Shown here piece after piece: positions 25,101-35,300 of a stretch of 64,000 bases of DNA. The notes below the pieces were generated by a model. That model was not told where the DNA came from, did not search any database, and saw only the letters and a program-made list of their open reading frames with translations. The DNA lies in assembly GCA_029379385.1 (NCBI GenBank), contig CM055618.1, forward strand, positions 2,552,134 through 2,616,133, in the 5' to 3' direction. The translations under genes were made by a program, and so were the position numbers. Position 1 is the stretch's first letter; each line of letters begins with the position of its first letter. The DNA comes from Quillaja saponaria. Taxonomy: Eukaryota; Streptophyta; Magnoliopsida; Fabales; Quillajaceae.

Positions 25101-27170
25101 GGGCTAGATTAGTATGTGTAATTATATGTTTATTTGAATCTGCATAATATATGGAAAATAAGCAAGTAGAGTACTTCAGTAATTTATTTAATTTATGTTT
25201 GTTTGATATTGATTGTTGGATTTGACATTGGTTGTGGTTGATAAGGGCCAACAAAGTGGGATTTTTATGAAAATGATTTTTACCTCCGAAATTAAAAATT
25301 CAGGTGCACCAAGGATGTCTAATTTAAAATCATAAGAAAATTCTGATTGTTATAAATTTTTTTTTTTTAAAGAAAAAAAATTAAGTGCTCAGCCCCGATG
25401 GGATGGATTGTGTACGAGGATCAATTTTTTGTGTGAGCACATAATTGCCTGGTAAGGGATGATATTGTTGTGCGAGGCTGAGTCACTCGTTGGCCCTTTA
25501 ATTGCTTTGCGTGATATTATTGCGCTGACTTAAATTGTAATCCTGTGTGTCATATAAATTGTGAATTTGTGAAACTTACAATGTATATGTGTAATGTGAA
25601 ATGTTATAAGAATCATGTTACATGATGTTAATATATATGTTATACGTTTGTGCTGAGTGATGCTAGTACCCTTTGGGTACAATTTTCCACCCATGGAGTC
25701 CTATAGTCCATAGGACTCACCCCTCTTCTGTGATTATTTTTTTAAGTAATAGGAGTTTGATACATGGCGTCACCAAGCTTATGACTTGCCGATTGAGTAC
25801 GGCAAGGTAATATCAGGATCTCAGACTTGAAGTTAAAGGATGAAAGTTTGCAGTCACACTAGAACTGTGGGGGTGTCTATTTTCAAATGATGTAAGTGTC
25901 TAACTGTTTGTCTTGTTTTATATTATTGTTGTGTGAATTCATGAGCCTATGTATTTGTATTTTGAGACATGTTTCGTATTGCATGAACCTCTGCCAAACT
26001 TTTCAATAATTTGTTAATTATTATAAGAAGTAAACTTTTACAGTGAACTTCTGTTTTAGAAAAGCTAGTTTTATTCTTTAGTTAGGTCATGAGTCAAGTT
26101 TTTTATTTTGCTTTGTGGATTGGTTACCCAATTCTCTGACCAGTCATGCGTTCGTGGGGGGGTGTGACAATATAGGTATATTCCTATCCTATACACAAAT
26201 CAAACTCAACAACATATATCGAATTTAAAGAAGTGTTAATTTATTCAAGGCTACCTAAAATTATCCTTCCCAAGTTCCTTTAGGTTTCCTAATTCAATCT
26301 AAAAGATGGCTAATCAATTAAAAGCAATAAGCATAAAACAAATTAGATAAATCATATACTAAAACCTAAACAATCCATAAATAAAATATTATAAAGCTAC
26401 ATGTTGAGTTCTAGTTGCAATTCTAGAAAAGAAACTACTCCATGCTACATAGTGAAAATATGGTTTCAACAATAAGAAATATCAAATGAATACAATAAAA
26501 GTAAAGAAATAGTAGAAATAGAGAAAGCTATAAAAGTTGTTGATCTTCAAGTTGTTATGATCTTTGCCCCTCTTGTTTCCTTCCACCTTTGACAAGCTCT
26601 AATACTCCATAAAAATGTTGCTAACTTGTGTCTCTAATTGTGTATTTAAGTCCTCTAGGTATTCCCTCTTTTATAAGCTTAAAAATCCTCAATTTCATTT
26701 CAATTCGGACTAGGAATCGTACCCGAGTTGTGGCCTAAGCTTCCTAGCACAGCGGCCTTGAAAATAGACAAGTTTTGGACCTTGGTAGTGGACTTGGCAC
26801 CACAGCCTCAGCTTTTTGACGATAGTGCTTCTCCTGGTGCCTCAATGCGAATTCTCTAGCACCTCAACACAGAGGCTTCTAGCAGCAACATGCTATTTTG
26901 CGATTTTTTGCGATTTTGAGCCCGAATTCACTTCCAATGAGACTCCTTTTAGAATTATATCTTCCAAACACACAAACTAAGTTATAATAAGTTAGAACTC
27001 ATATAAAACATCTAATCAAAGCCTAAATCAACTAAGATTCATCATCTTAAAACAAGAAGGACTTTAACTAGGATTTGACTAAAAACTAACCAAAAATCAG
27101 CTAAAACTCTAGAACATAGCTAAATTATGAGTAAAAGAATGTAAAATAACTGTTTTTTCAAGAGTTATCA
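22181..27170 (-). mobile_element. Athila-type solo LTR (about 1.42 kb) split by a younger solo LTR
   Basis: The left part (22181-22606) starts TGATGTGGATTTTACC. It runs parallel to the left end of the Athila LTRs (caagcgcacgta, gttcccac, accaattc, aaacaaataaact, acctagggtt). The right part (26175-27170) continues with gtatattcctatcctatac and ends GAGTTATCA. CAAAC stands at 22176-22180 and again at 27171-27175, an exact 5-bp target-site duplication. No internal domain is present, so this is a solo LTR left by recombination between two LTRs. It sits at the last codons of the copia pol. Confidence 0.92.
22607..26169 (+). mobile_element. Long solo LTR, 3.56 kb, gypsy-type, copy 1
   Basis: Begins TGTTATAACCCAATA and ends GGGGGGTGTGACA, with ATATA directly on both sides (22602-22606 and 26170-26174). 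Removing it and one ATATA restores acatataggtatattcc, matching the uninterrupted Athila LTRs (ggtatataggtatatgtc). A second copy lies at 59751-63737. Shared blocks include aatgtggacctgatgagatgcgtg, gggctagatta, gtgctcagcccc and gcagtcacactagaactgtggg. The long LTR with TG...CA ends and a GTGTGACA terminus fits long-LTR chromoviral or Tat-type gypsy families; the exact family is not determined. + orientation is assumed from the end sequences. Confidence 0.88.
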
Positions 27171-27175
27171 CAAAC

Positions 27176-28288
27176 CCACTCTAACTCACTGTGATTTTTT
27201 TTAATCATATTGATTATTTACTTATACTTGGGCATGAGCCTTTATGTTTGTTTTGTAGGTGCAGGTCCATCAAATTTAATTGATAATATCAAATTGTGAA
27301 TTGCTCTTAAAATTTGTTTTTGAAATTCAAAATTATGGGTTAACTCCTAAACTAATTTTGGAATTCAAAATTATGATTTAAATGCCTAGTTGGAGTCTCA
27401 TTAAATGCACTAAAATCGACCTCCCTAAAAAAAATTCTTTCTTTTTTAACTCCACCTCTCTCTCCACCAATCCCTCTATCCTTCTATTTAAATCGTGTCT
27501 TTTTTCTAAAATTCAAATTAAACTATTTCCCATTTCTTCTCTCTCTCTCTCTTTTATTATCCTAGCTCATAATCCATCTTACTACCTTTCATATCAGAAG
27601 CCCTTTTTAAGCTTTTTCAAAGGCAGCTTTTACCCGTGGCAAGAAAACTAAGGCAAGAAAAGGAAACTATTCTAAACATATAGAAAAGACCTTGAAAAAA
27701 CCCCTTCTCCACTAGTGTTGTCCAAATTCAAAGAAAAACAACTAATGTTGTTTCCTTCTCCAAAACCCCTGAAAAACCTTAACATTTCACCCAAATCCAA
27801 GAAATCAAAGAAATCTCCAAAATCCAGAATTGCAACTCTTGAATCTCATTCAGACAGTTCCAAAACTGAAAAGTCTCAGGATGATTTTAAAGAAAAGGTT
27901 GAAGAGGTTGAAGATGTTGAACAAGAAGAGAAAGCAGATTCTTTAAAAGAAAGCTCTGAAGAAAACAATTTCGAGAGTTTGAGTCTAAATTGTTGTTGTT
28001 GATGCTGAAAAGAAAGCTACTGAGACTATGATAGAACAAGTGAACTCAGCAACCTCATAAGCCACCTCTGCAGACTTCAACTAGGTTCTTCTTGCTATGT
28101 TTGAAAAAGTTTATGAAGAATCTTTCTCTACTAAACCTTTAATTTCCTCTTGCTTATTACAAAAGATTTTTTCCAAGACTAAAAATTCTCCTTTAACAAT
28201 TATTTTGTTGGGATGGGTTAGCACAATTTTATCTTCTTGGATGTGCCTATGTACCCTGAACTAGTCAAATTCTTTTATGCTTACCTGG
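27176..28288 (+). pseudogene. Copia 3' env-like region, first part
   Basis: SIRE-type copia elements carry an extra reading frame between pol and the 3' LTR, often called env-like. Here 27382-28002 contains a leader rich in Ser, Pro and Lys, followed by SPKSKKSKKSPKSR and an acidic coiled-coil-like stretch (EKVEEVEDVEQEEK). Further on, MYPELVKFFYAYL appears in another frame near 28250-28288, a text that resembles the L.EFYANL block of plant element ORFs. The frame is broken and no transmembrane or cleavage signal is certain. Assignment rests mainly on position between pol and LTR. Confidence 0.55.
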
Positions 28289-28860
28289 TGATAGGTCATT
28301 GAAATAAACTTATTACGTATCCTTTTGACTAATATTTTTAGTTATGTTCTAGAGTTTTAGTTGGTTATTGCTTAGTTCTTAGCTAATTCTTAATTGAGTT
28401 CTTATTGCATTATAATGTTAAATTTTCATTCATTTTAGATAGGATTTAGGTGTTTAATAAGATTCTAACTTATATTAACTTAGTTTATGCGTTTTGAAAG
28501 TTTAATGCAAGAAGGAATCCTATTATAAGTCAAATTGGAGGAGAATTCAGGCTCAAAATCATAATTTGTGCAAGATAGCATGTTGCTACCTGAAAGCTGG
28601 CACCACGACTCCAAGACCAAAGAAGGTGGTGCTTTAGCGCCCAAAGAGGAGCTATGCATTACCAGTGCCATTGCCAATGTCCAACACATTGATTTTTGAA
28701 TGCCCCTTCAAGGCCGTGGTGTTGGGAAGTCAGGGTCGTGGTGCTAGCCCAATAAATAGTCTAAATTGGACTTAAATTGAGGTTTTTAAACCTATTTAAA
28801 GGGGAATGACTTGGGAATTTGGAACACACAAGTTAGTTAAGTTTTTATAGAGTTTTAGAA
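28289..28860 (+). repeat. Athila-type LTR fragment
   Basis: Starts TGATAGGTCATTGAAAT and continues with ttcttagctaattcttaattgag, cattataatgttaaatttt, ttaacttagtttatg-gttttgaa and a section with caccacgac/gtggtgc words. The same order is seen at 56660-57170 and, reversed, in the Athila LTRs. It ends near 28860 without the 3' third of the LTR and without a clear target-site duplication, so it is a truncated LTR or one end of a deletion. Confidence 0.7.
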
Positions 28861-30010
28861 CTTGTCAAGGGTGCAAGGAAGCGAGAGCCCAGACTATAAT
28901 AATATTAAGGCTCCTGTCAAGCTAACTTTGTCTGTCAGTGGTTCTAAGTTCAATGCTGAAACCTCCACTTATGCTGCTCCTACTGTTATAGAAATTTTGT
29001 CAAGGCTAGATACTCTACAATATTTACTTGACCCTTTCAGAGCCCAGACTAAAAGCAAGCTTGAGGAATTGTCGTCCAAACTTGATACTTGAAGATTTCT
29101 TGAGTCTACTACAACCCCTAGCATCAGCCCTTTTAATTTTCTATTTATGTTTCATAAGCATTTTTTTTCCTTTTTATTAATTATGTTTTTATTTTTTGAT
29201 GATGCCAAAAGGGGAGAAGAATTGATTTTTTCCTGCCTGCTTTAAATCACAGGTGAACAATTTGACTTTTTTTTTTAGTGTGTATAACTAGGATAATTAG
29301 AACTGCTTTTGTTTTTTTTTTTTAGTTTGTATAATTAGGATTAATAGCTCTACTATTTTTACTTTAAACTGCTTTTGAATGAGTAGTGTTTTATGCAATT
29401 TAAAATATCTTGAGCTTTGATACTATTATTTTTCTACCTTTGATGCTTAAATGTAATAACTCCTATGCTTAAATTAAGTCAAGCTCTAAGACTTAAATTA
29501 AGTCAAGCTCTAAGGCTTGAATTTAGTTCAATTTTTCTAAGCTTTGATGCTTAAAAATACCTATATAGCTCTAATATTGCTATGAATTTGTTATATTTTG
29601 AAATGTCTTATGCAGGTTCTAATGGTTTAAGCTCTGAAGCTTAAAAAGACCATTATGCAGATTGATTCAATGCTATAAAATATTTTGTTGATGCTTATGT
29701 GCAAGAAAAAATTATGAAATCAATCGTACTTTGATGCATGAATGCAAGTACTATAAATTGATTATGTTATGATGCATAATATCATTGCTTCAAAATTTAT
29801 GCTCTGATACATGATATAAATGTTTACAATATTTATGTTTTGATATATGTAAAGAAAGTTTCCTTACAAGAATTAAATTGATTAAGTGATTCTATCACTT
29901 GATAAACAATTTGTATAATTTTGAGTTTGAATATTAACTCATGAGGCTATATATGTTTGTTATATGCTTTTGATTTGATAAATATAAAGTTTACGTTTGT
30001 ATTTTCATCT
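28861..30010 (+). other. Copia 3' env-like tail and untranslated region
   Basis: The first part (28862-29092) is open for 76 codons, with PTVIEILSRLDTLQYLLDPF and a coiled-coil-like LEELSSKLDT end, compatible with the C-terminal part of the env-like ORF. Near 29200 stands gatgatgccaaaaggggaga, a G-rich tract typical of the end of such regions. Between 29460 and 29530 a 30-base unit (aagtcaagctctaa) is repeated. The rest, to 30010, is AT-rich with no frame. Confidence 0.5.
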
Positions 30011-30026
30011 TCAAAAAGAGGAAGAT
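30011..30026 (+). other. Copia polypurine tract
   Basis: tcaaaaagaggaagat stands directly before TGTTAG of the 3' LTR, the usual arrangement for priming plus-strand synthesis in copia elements. Confidence 0.75.
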
Positions 30027-31960
30027 TGTTAGCCCCAAGGCTTTACCCTGATTGATTCTTTGTTATGGTCACAAACTTATTTTTATCTATATCATACTTA
30101 GTATAAAACTTAAGATTGCCTATCGAAAAATCTTTAACTAACCTTATGCCATGAATGAGCTTTAACATGAGGAAACTTGATTTCAGTATAATCTGAAATC
30201 ATGCACTTTATTTCTTCTTTACTTGGCGACCCCAGAATCTGTTAAGCACTATAAATCATACATAAAATAAGAAAAACTAAGAAAGAGAATGATTTTATTT
30301 TATCAAAAAAAAAAAAAAGTTTTGAAGGATAATTACCACATCTTAATAATTCCAACTTGCTAATTAACTCCACTTTCTCCAGGTAACAATAGCTGCATAT
30401 TATATAGCATAAACAAAATATTGGGCAAACCATGTAAAAAGGACAAAGGATGACTAAATGATAGACTAAAAAGTCTAAGCATCCCTTCTAATTTTGATTT
30501 TAAATAAAAACCTTTTAAGAGACAGAACAATTATGAAAGACTTATCAAATACAGATATGTAAACTCTTAGAGACCGAATAACTGTCTTTGATAATATCAT
30601 TTAGTTAAACGTATCATTGATGAACTTATTATTGGAAAACTAATAGATATACACATATATTAACTGCATGTACCAAATCATGAGAAAAATCAAGAGCATC
30701 AAACAGAGTTACCTGAACCTTCTACCTAATTAAATAAGATCTTCAACAACTAACTTAAGAACTAAAGATTATATTCAAAGTCTTTATTTCTCAAGATCAT
30801 CCTTTTAAGACATCTCACAAGACTAAAGAGCCAAAAGATTAATGTTGAAAGATGACCACTAAAATAATGGAACGCACAACTTAAAAAAATTTGTCAACGG
30901 ACTTATCAAAAAAAGAAAGCTCAAAGGATTTAAGTTGAAACGTATAATTTAGAAAAATATTATTCATGTGTATATAAAGTCAATAGAATAAATTCTATGT
31001 TTCATTAATCATTATAATCCACTTAAAAAAGTCAAGTGATGAAATATCAATCAATAAATCTACCTTGTGCAAAAATGCAAATGACAGTTAAATAGTTGAA
31101 ATCACTCTTTGTCAGAACTAACTGCTGAAATCAAGTCAAAGAATTGAATTAGCAACTTTCTACCAAAGGGATACACATCATTTTATTATCAATTTAGTGA
31201 AGGAACTATCGAATACTCAAGTGCTGAAAAACAACTGAAGACCGAAGGAATGAAGCACACTGTTTTGATAAATGGTTATCTGCTGAAGCGAGATCCAAGC
31301 TTCTGAAATGAATATCCTTGAAGCATGGTTAATAGCTGAAAATAAGTCAATACATTATCTACTAAGATCATTCAAATGTTAACTCATCAATTGAAGTGAA
31401 ATGCATTGTTATATCAAAGCTCTCTTATAGCTTTGATCAATCCAAGGAGCTTGGAGATTTAGAAGATATAAAACACATCATATTGATTGTCATTTATTAA
31501 AAACTTAACGAGAAGAAATCAAATGCATCATTTTGGATTAAACGACCATATGTTGAAAATGAGTAATAAATTGGAAGTTTTTGAAACTTACCGTTTGAAT
31601 GCTTGAAAGAGAAATGATTGACCCAGAAATCTTCTCAATGGATACTTTTACTAGTTACATTAAATACATAAAATCAAATTAATGTAGCTGATCTCTATGC
31701 AAAGGATTGCTAATTTCCTAAGTTTGAAATATCAATGATTGTTAAGTGTGATCTTGAGGAGTGGACTAGCAAGGGTTATATGGTAAACACTATAAAAGCT
31801 ATGTATCTCAATTTTTATCTAGCTTACTACTTTCCAATGCACTTCAACTTTATCAAACTCTTTTAAAGCTAAATAATTTTAAACAAAATATTTTAAATGA
31901 TCAAACTATTCAACGCTCTTCTAGTTTGCCTATCCAATAACTCTATTTTTTTTTTCAACA
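30027..31960 (+). repeat. 3' LTR of the SIRE-like copia element
   Basis: Starts TGTTAGCCCCAAGG just after the polypurine tract. A TATA box (TATAAAA, 31791-31797) is placed near the 3' end, as expected at the U3/R border. The end is taken near tttcaaca at about 31953-31960, but no partner LTR is available to fix it, so the length of about 1.93 kb is approximate. No protein is encoded. It lies in sense orientation about 340 bases upstream of the host gene's start codon. Confidence 0.7.
31791..31797 (+). promoter_or_regulatory. TATA box inside the copia 3' LTR
   Basis: TATAAAA in the context aacactataaaagc. It is 505 bases upstream of the ATG of the downstream gene and on the same strand, so transcription from this LTR would read into that gene. 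Confidence 0.5.
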
Positions 31961-32301
31961 AAAAGAAAATTATTTTAAGTATTTCACTTTTTTTTTTTTT
32001 TTGAAAACATGAATACATAATAATGCTTCAGTGTTGGAACTGTGGAACTGGAGAGGAATGTTATTTTCACATATTTTGGAGGTGAATGTCAATTTCTGAA
32101 ACCTTAGAAGTGTAGGTGTATTTTGCTCATCAAAAATATATTTTTTGCCCTTCCACCAAATGCCAAAAAAAAAAAAAAAAAAAAGAAGAAGAAGAAGAAG
32201 AAAAAAAGAATCACTAGATTTTCTAAGCACCTACGATTTGCTACAAAAGGCAGAGCTTCTGCTGGTTTTGATGCCCACCTCTCTTCCAAGACTTGCAGAC
32301 C
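31961..32301 (+). promoter_or_regulatory. Proximal upstream region and 5' UTR of the AP-5 beta-like gene
   Basis: Holds a T-run (31989-32002) and a simple-sequence tract of about 22 A followed by six GAA units (about 32164-32210). No independent TATA box is obvious between the LTR and the ATG. A short upstream ATG frame of 12 codons (32271-32309) overlaps the main start. Confidence 0.5.
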
Positions 32302-32309
32302 ATGACTGA
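32271..32309 (+). promoter_or_regulatory. Short upstream ORF overlapping the AP5B1 start
   Basis: ATG at 32271 opens a 12-codon frame (MPTSLPRLADHD, then TGA) in a different frame from the gene. It ends eight bases inside the gene. If the transcript starts further upstream, this could lower initiation at the main ATG. Whether it is in the mRNA is not known. Confidence 0.4.
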
Positions 32310-35300
32310 AAAGCGACTACCGCCATTGACGCCTCTGTCACCTCAAGAATGGGAAAACCTCATCGACGACTTCCATTACGGTGGTCCACGCCGTCATAGA
32401 TGGGTCTCTCTCTATTCCATCTCTTCCATACCCGACCTTGTCCTTTCTTCCATTCTCAAAAAGGACTTCCCTCTGACTCTCAAGCTTCAACTCTTTCTCT
32501 TCCTCGAAGAATTCTCCGACTTCTTCTTCACCCAGGAACCACCCCAATCTCTTGACCGTCTAATCGACACTCTCCGAGCTGTTATCCAAGTACCCATTGA
32601 TGGGATCAACATAACTTTTGCTCTCAAAGAGCAATTTATGGTTTCGACGACCTCGATTCTGATATCGACGGAGGCGTTTGATAATATTCACCAAAGGCAC
32701 ATCGGTAGCTTGGTTGAATTGTTGTTGGCGGTTATCAATCGCCCAAATTTTGGGCTGGACAGACAAACCCGTGCCATTGCGTGTGAGTGCTTGAGGGAAT
32801 TGGAGAAATCTTACCCTTGTTTGCTTTCGGATATTGCGGGGCACTTGTGGAGCCTGTGCCAAAACGAGAGAACTCATGCTTCGCAGAACTACATTTTGTT
32901 GTTCACTTGTGTGATTTATAACATTATGGATCAGAACCTGAATGTGTCTATTTTGAATACTTCTGTGCCTTTGGTTCCATTCAATGTGCCACAGTCACTG
33001 TTGGGTTCGGGTTCGAATACCAGTAAGGATCTTTCGGGTTTGAATTATAAGGAGTTGAGGAGGGCGATGGCATTCTTGCTTGAGTGGCCGCAAGTTATGA
33101 CGCCTTGTGGGATGGTCGAGTTCTTGGCTATGGTAATGCCGGTGGCAGAGGCTTTAGAGTTGCAGCCATCTATGTTGAAGGTGCAGTTCTTTGGAATGAT
33201 TTATTCGTATGACCCTTTGCTGTGTCATGTTGTTTTGATGATGTATTTGCATTTCTTAGATGCTTTTGATGGGCAAGAGGGTGAGCTTTCCCGCAGACTG
33301 TTTTTAATTTCAAGAGAAGGCCAGCATTATTTGGTCTTTCGGTTGCTTTCTCTTCATTGGTTTTTGGGTTTCAATGAATTGATTTCCAAAAAAGATGTTG
33401 ACAAAGCTAAGTCAATTGTTGAGCTGCGTTCAAGCTTTTATCCCACTGTGTTTGATCCGCTTGCTTTGAAAGCCTTGAAGCTTGACCTTCTTACATTCTG
33501 CTCGGTCTGTCTTGACAAATTAAGAGTGAAGTTTAATTCAGGTGAGGATGTGGGCACAATTGAGGTTGCGTTAAAGCTGTTTGAAGATGGTCTAATCTCT
33601 GTATCGGCTTTCAAATGGTTACCTCCTGGGAGCACAGAAACTGCAGTGGCATTCCGCACCTTCCATAAATTTTTAATAGGTCCATCCTCTCATTCTGACA
33701 ATGATCCTTCAACCACTAGACTTCTGATGGATTCCATCATATTCCATACTGTACAGGTTCCTCTCTCTCTCTATAAATATATGTGTATGTATAACACCAA
33801 AAATACACATACGCAGGTTATCATTTCTTGGTGTTTTTCAAATCATTGACACTGAGAATTACTACTAAGTTAAAAATACCAAAGTGTAGTTGGCTTTGAT
33901 GCCATTAGCTTTCACCCAGTAGATTGTACCCGATTTTTTATCCTTTGATGAGAGATTGATGCTGGTTTGAAAAGAAAATAAATTAGTATACTTATGGAAA
34001 TTTTACTGGTATTTGGATATTGTATAAGTGTTGTTTGGGATGATTAAGTAGGAGTTCATGTTATGATCACTCATGGAGCAGTTTTTGATCACAAGACATA
34101 TGGAGAGCATAAGAAGATAATGAGTGCTGAAAGTTGAGGATATGGGTGGAGAGTGATAAAATATTTGGTTGCTCTCGTGGTCATTATGAAAACATTTCTC
34201 TAGGCTAAGGTTCTTGTTTGTCTTCTCTAGTTTCAAAATTATATCTGTCCTAGCTGAAGAAATAATCTTATGACAAGGGTACGTTTTTATTTACAAAAAT
34301 GATGGTTCCATTCCTATTGGAAATTTGTTAATGTTGGCCCATGCATGCTGTATTTTTATTTTGGAACTTTGAATTTATTCAGATGCAAGCGTCTATTACA
34401 TTTACATGACTTTAAAGTATCATTGGAATTTATGTGCTTTTGTGCCTTCTTAAGACTAGCATCAGGTAGAATCCTCGAAGAATATTTGTGAGAATAGGAT
34501 GCTAATGTGATTAATTGGTTTGTAATGTGGCTGTAATGCGCATTAATTATGAGATTCTTGTTGGCAATATCCTGTGTAGGATGATTAGTAGAGGAACTTA
34601 TAGGGTTTAGTTCAAGTTTTAATGGTTAGCATTGAATATGTTTCTTCTCATATGCGATTTTCTGATTCGGCTATTCTTTTTCTAACTGGTGATTTAGATT
34701 GTATTTTTTTAATGTTTGATTTATACAGAGTTTTAAGAACACCTCTCACTTTTACGATTCCTTTGTTGGAGAATGGTTTAGGATAGATTTTAAGGGATTG
34801 GTAGATTTCCCTTTTCGGTAGGAGGTGTTGCTTGGGAGTGACCTTATACCTACTTGATGGTTCCTTTTGTTGGTAATTCCAGTGGCATCCTAATATTGCT
34901 GGAAGAGGCCATGTTTACTTAAAGTGGTTATCATTCTCTTACCAATTCTTGTTTGTATAGTATTTGGGTTTACTTCTTCTCCTTGTTAGCATTCCAGTTG
35001 AGTGGCTGAGAGATTTGAGAAGATTAGGAGACACCAACTTTCTTCGATTTGGGGATAATGAGAGGGATGGGATCATTTGGTTGGCTGGTTCTTATCAGCC
35101 TAAATTTGAGAGTGATCTGGTTCGTCGATTTTCTTTGTTTAGAAACATCATCTTGGTTGGCATATGGCTTTGGCGGTTTGCAAGAAACTTCAATCTTCGG
35201 TAGAATGTATAGAAAATCTTAAAGGAAGATTCATGGAAATGGTGTAATCCAGTTTGTATTAGATTGGCTCTATTGCCTTCCTTATCTTAATAATGATCCC

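Larger units (their letters stand above)
5530..31960 (+). mobile_element. SIRE/Maximus-like Ty1/copia retrotransposon, 5'-truncated, with nested insertions
   Basis: The pieces run in copia order on the + strand: gag with a CCHC knuckle, GAG-pre-integrase and integrase, RT, RNase H, an env-like tail, a polypurine tract and a 3' LTR. They are split by an Athila-like element (8126-20150), a solo LTR (22181-27170) and an LTR fragment near 28289. Reading frames rejoin across the first insertion: ILKK before it, then T-P-stop-E-L-stop and an AFSYKC block after it. The acidic gag tail after the knuckle, the pol motif style and the env-like region after pol all point to the SIRE clade. The 3' limit is approximate and no 5' LTR was found. 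The element is heavily mutated and not autonomous. Confidence 0.85.

Noticed and set aside
31970..32305. Small frames with poly-Phe or poly-Lys
   Set aside because: Products of the homopolymer and GAA microsatellite before the AP-5 gene.
33757..33849. Read-through extension of exon 1 in the AP-5 gene
   Set aside because: A consensus donor at 33757 and an in-frame join to 38119 give better family agreement than the extension.
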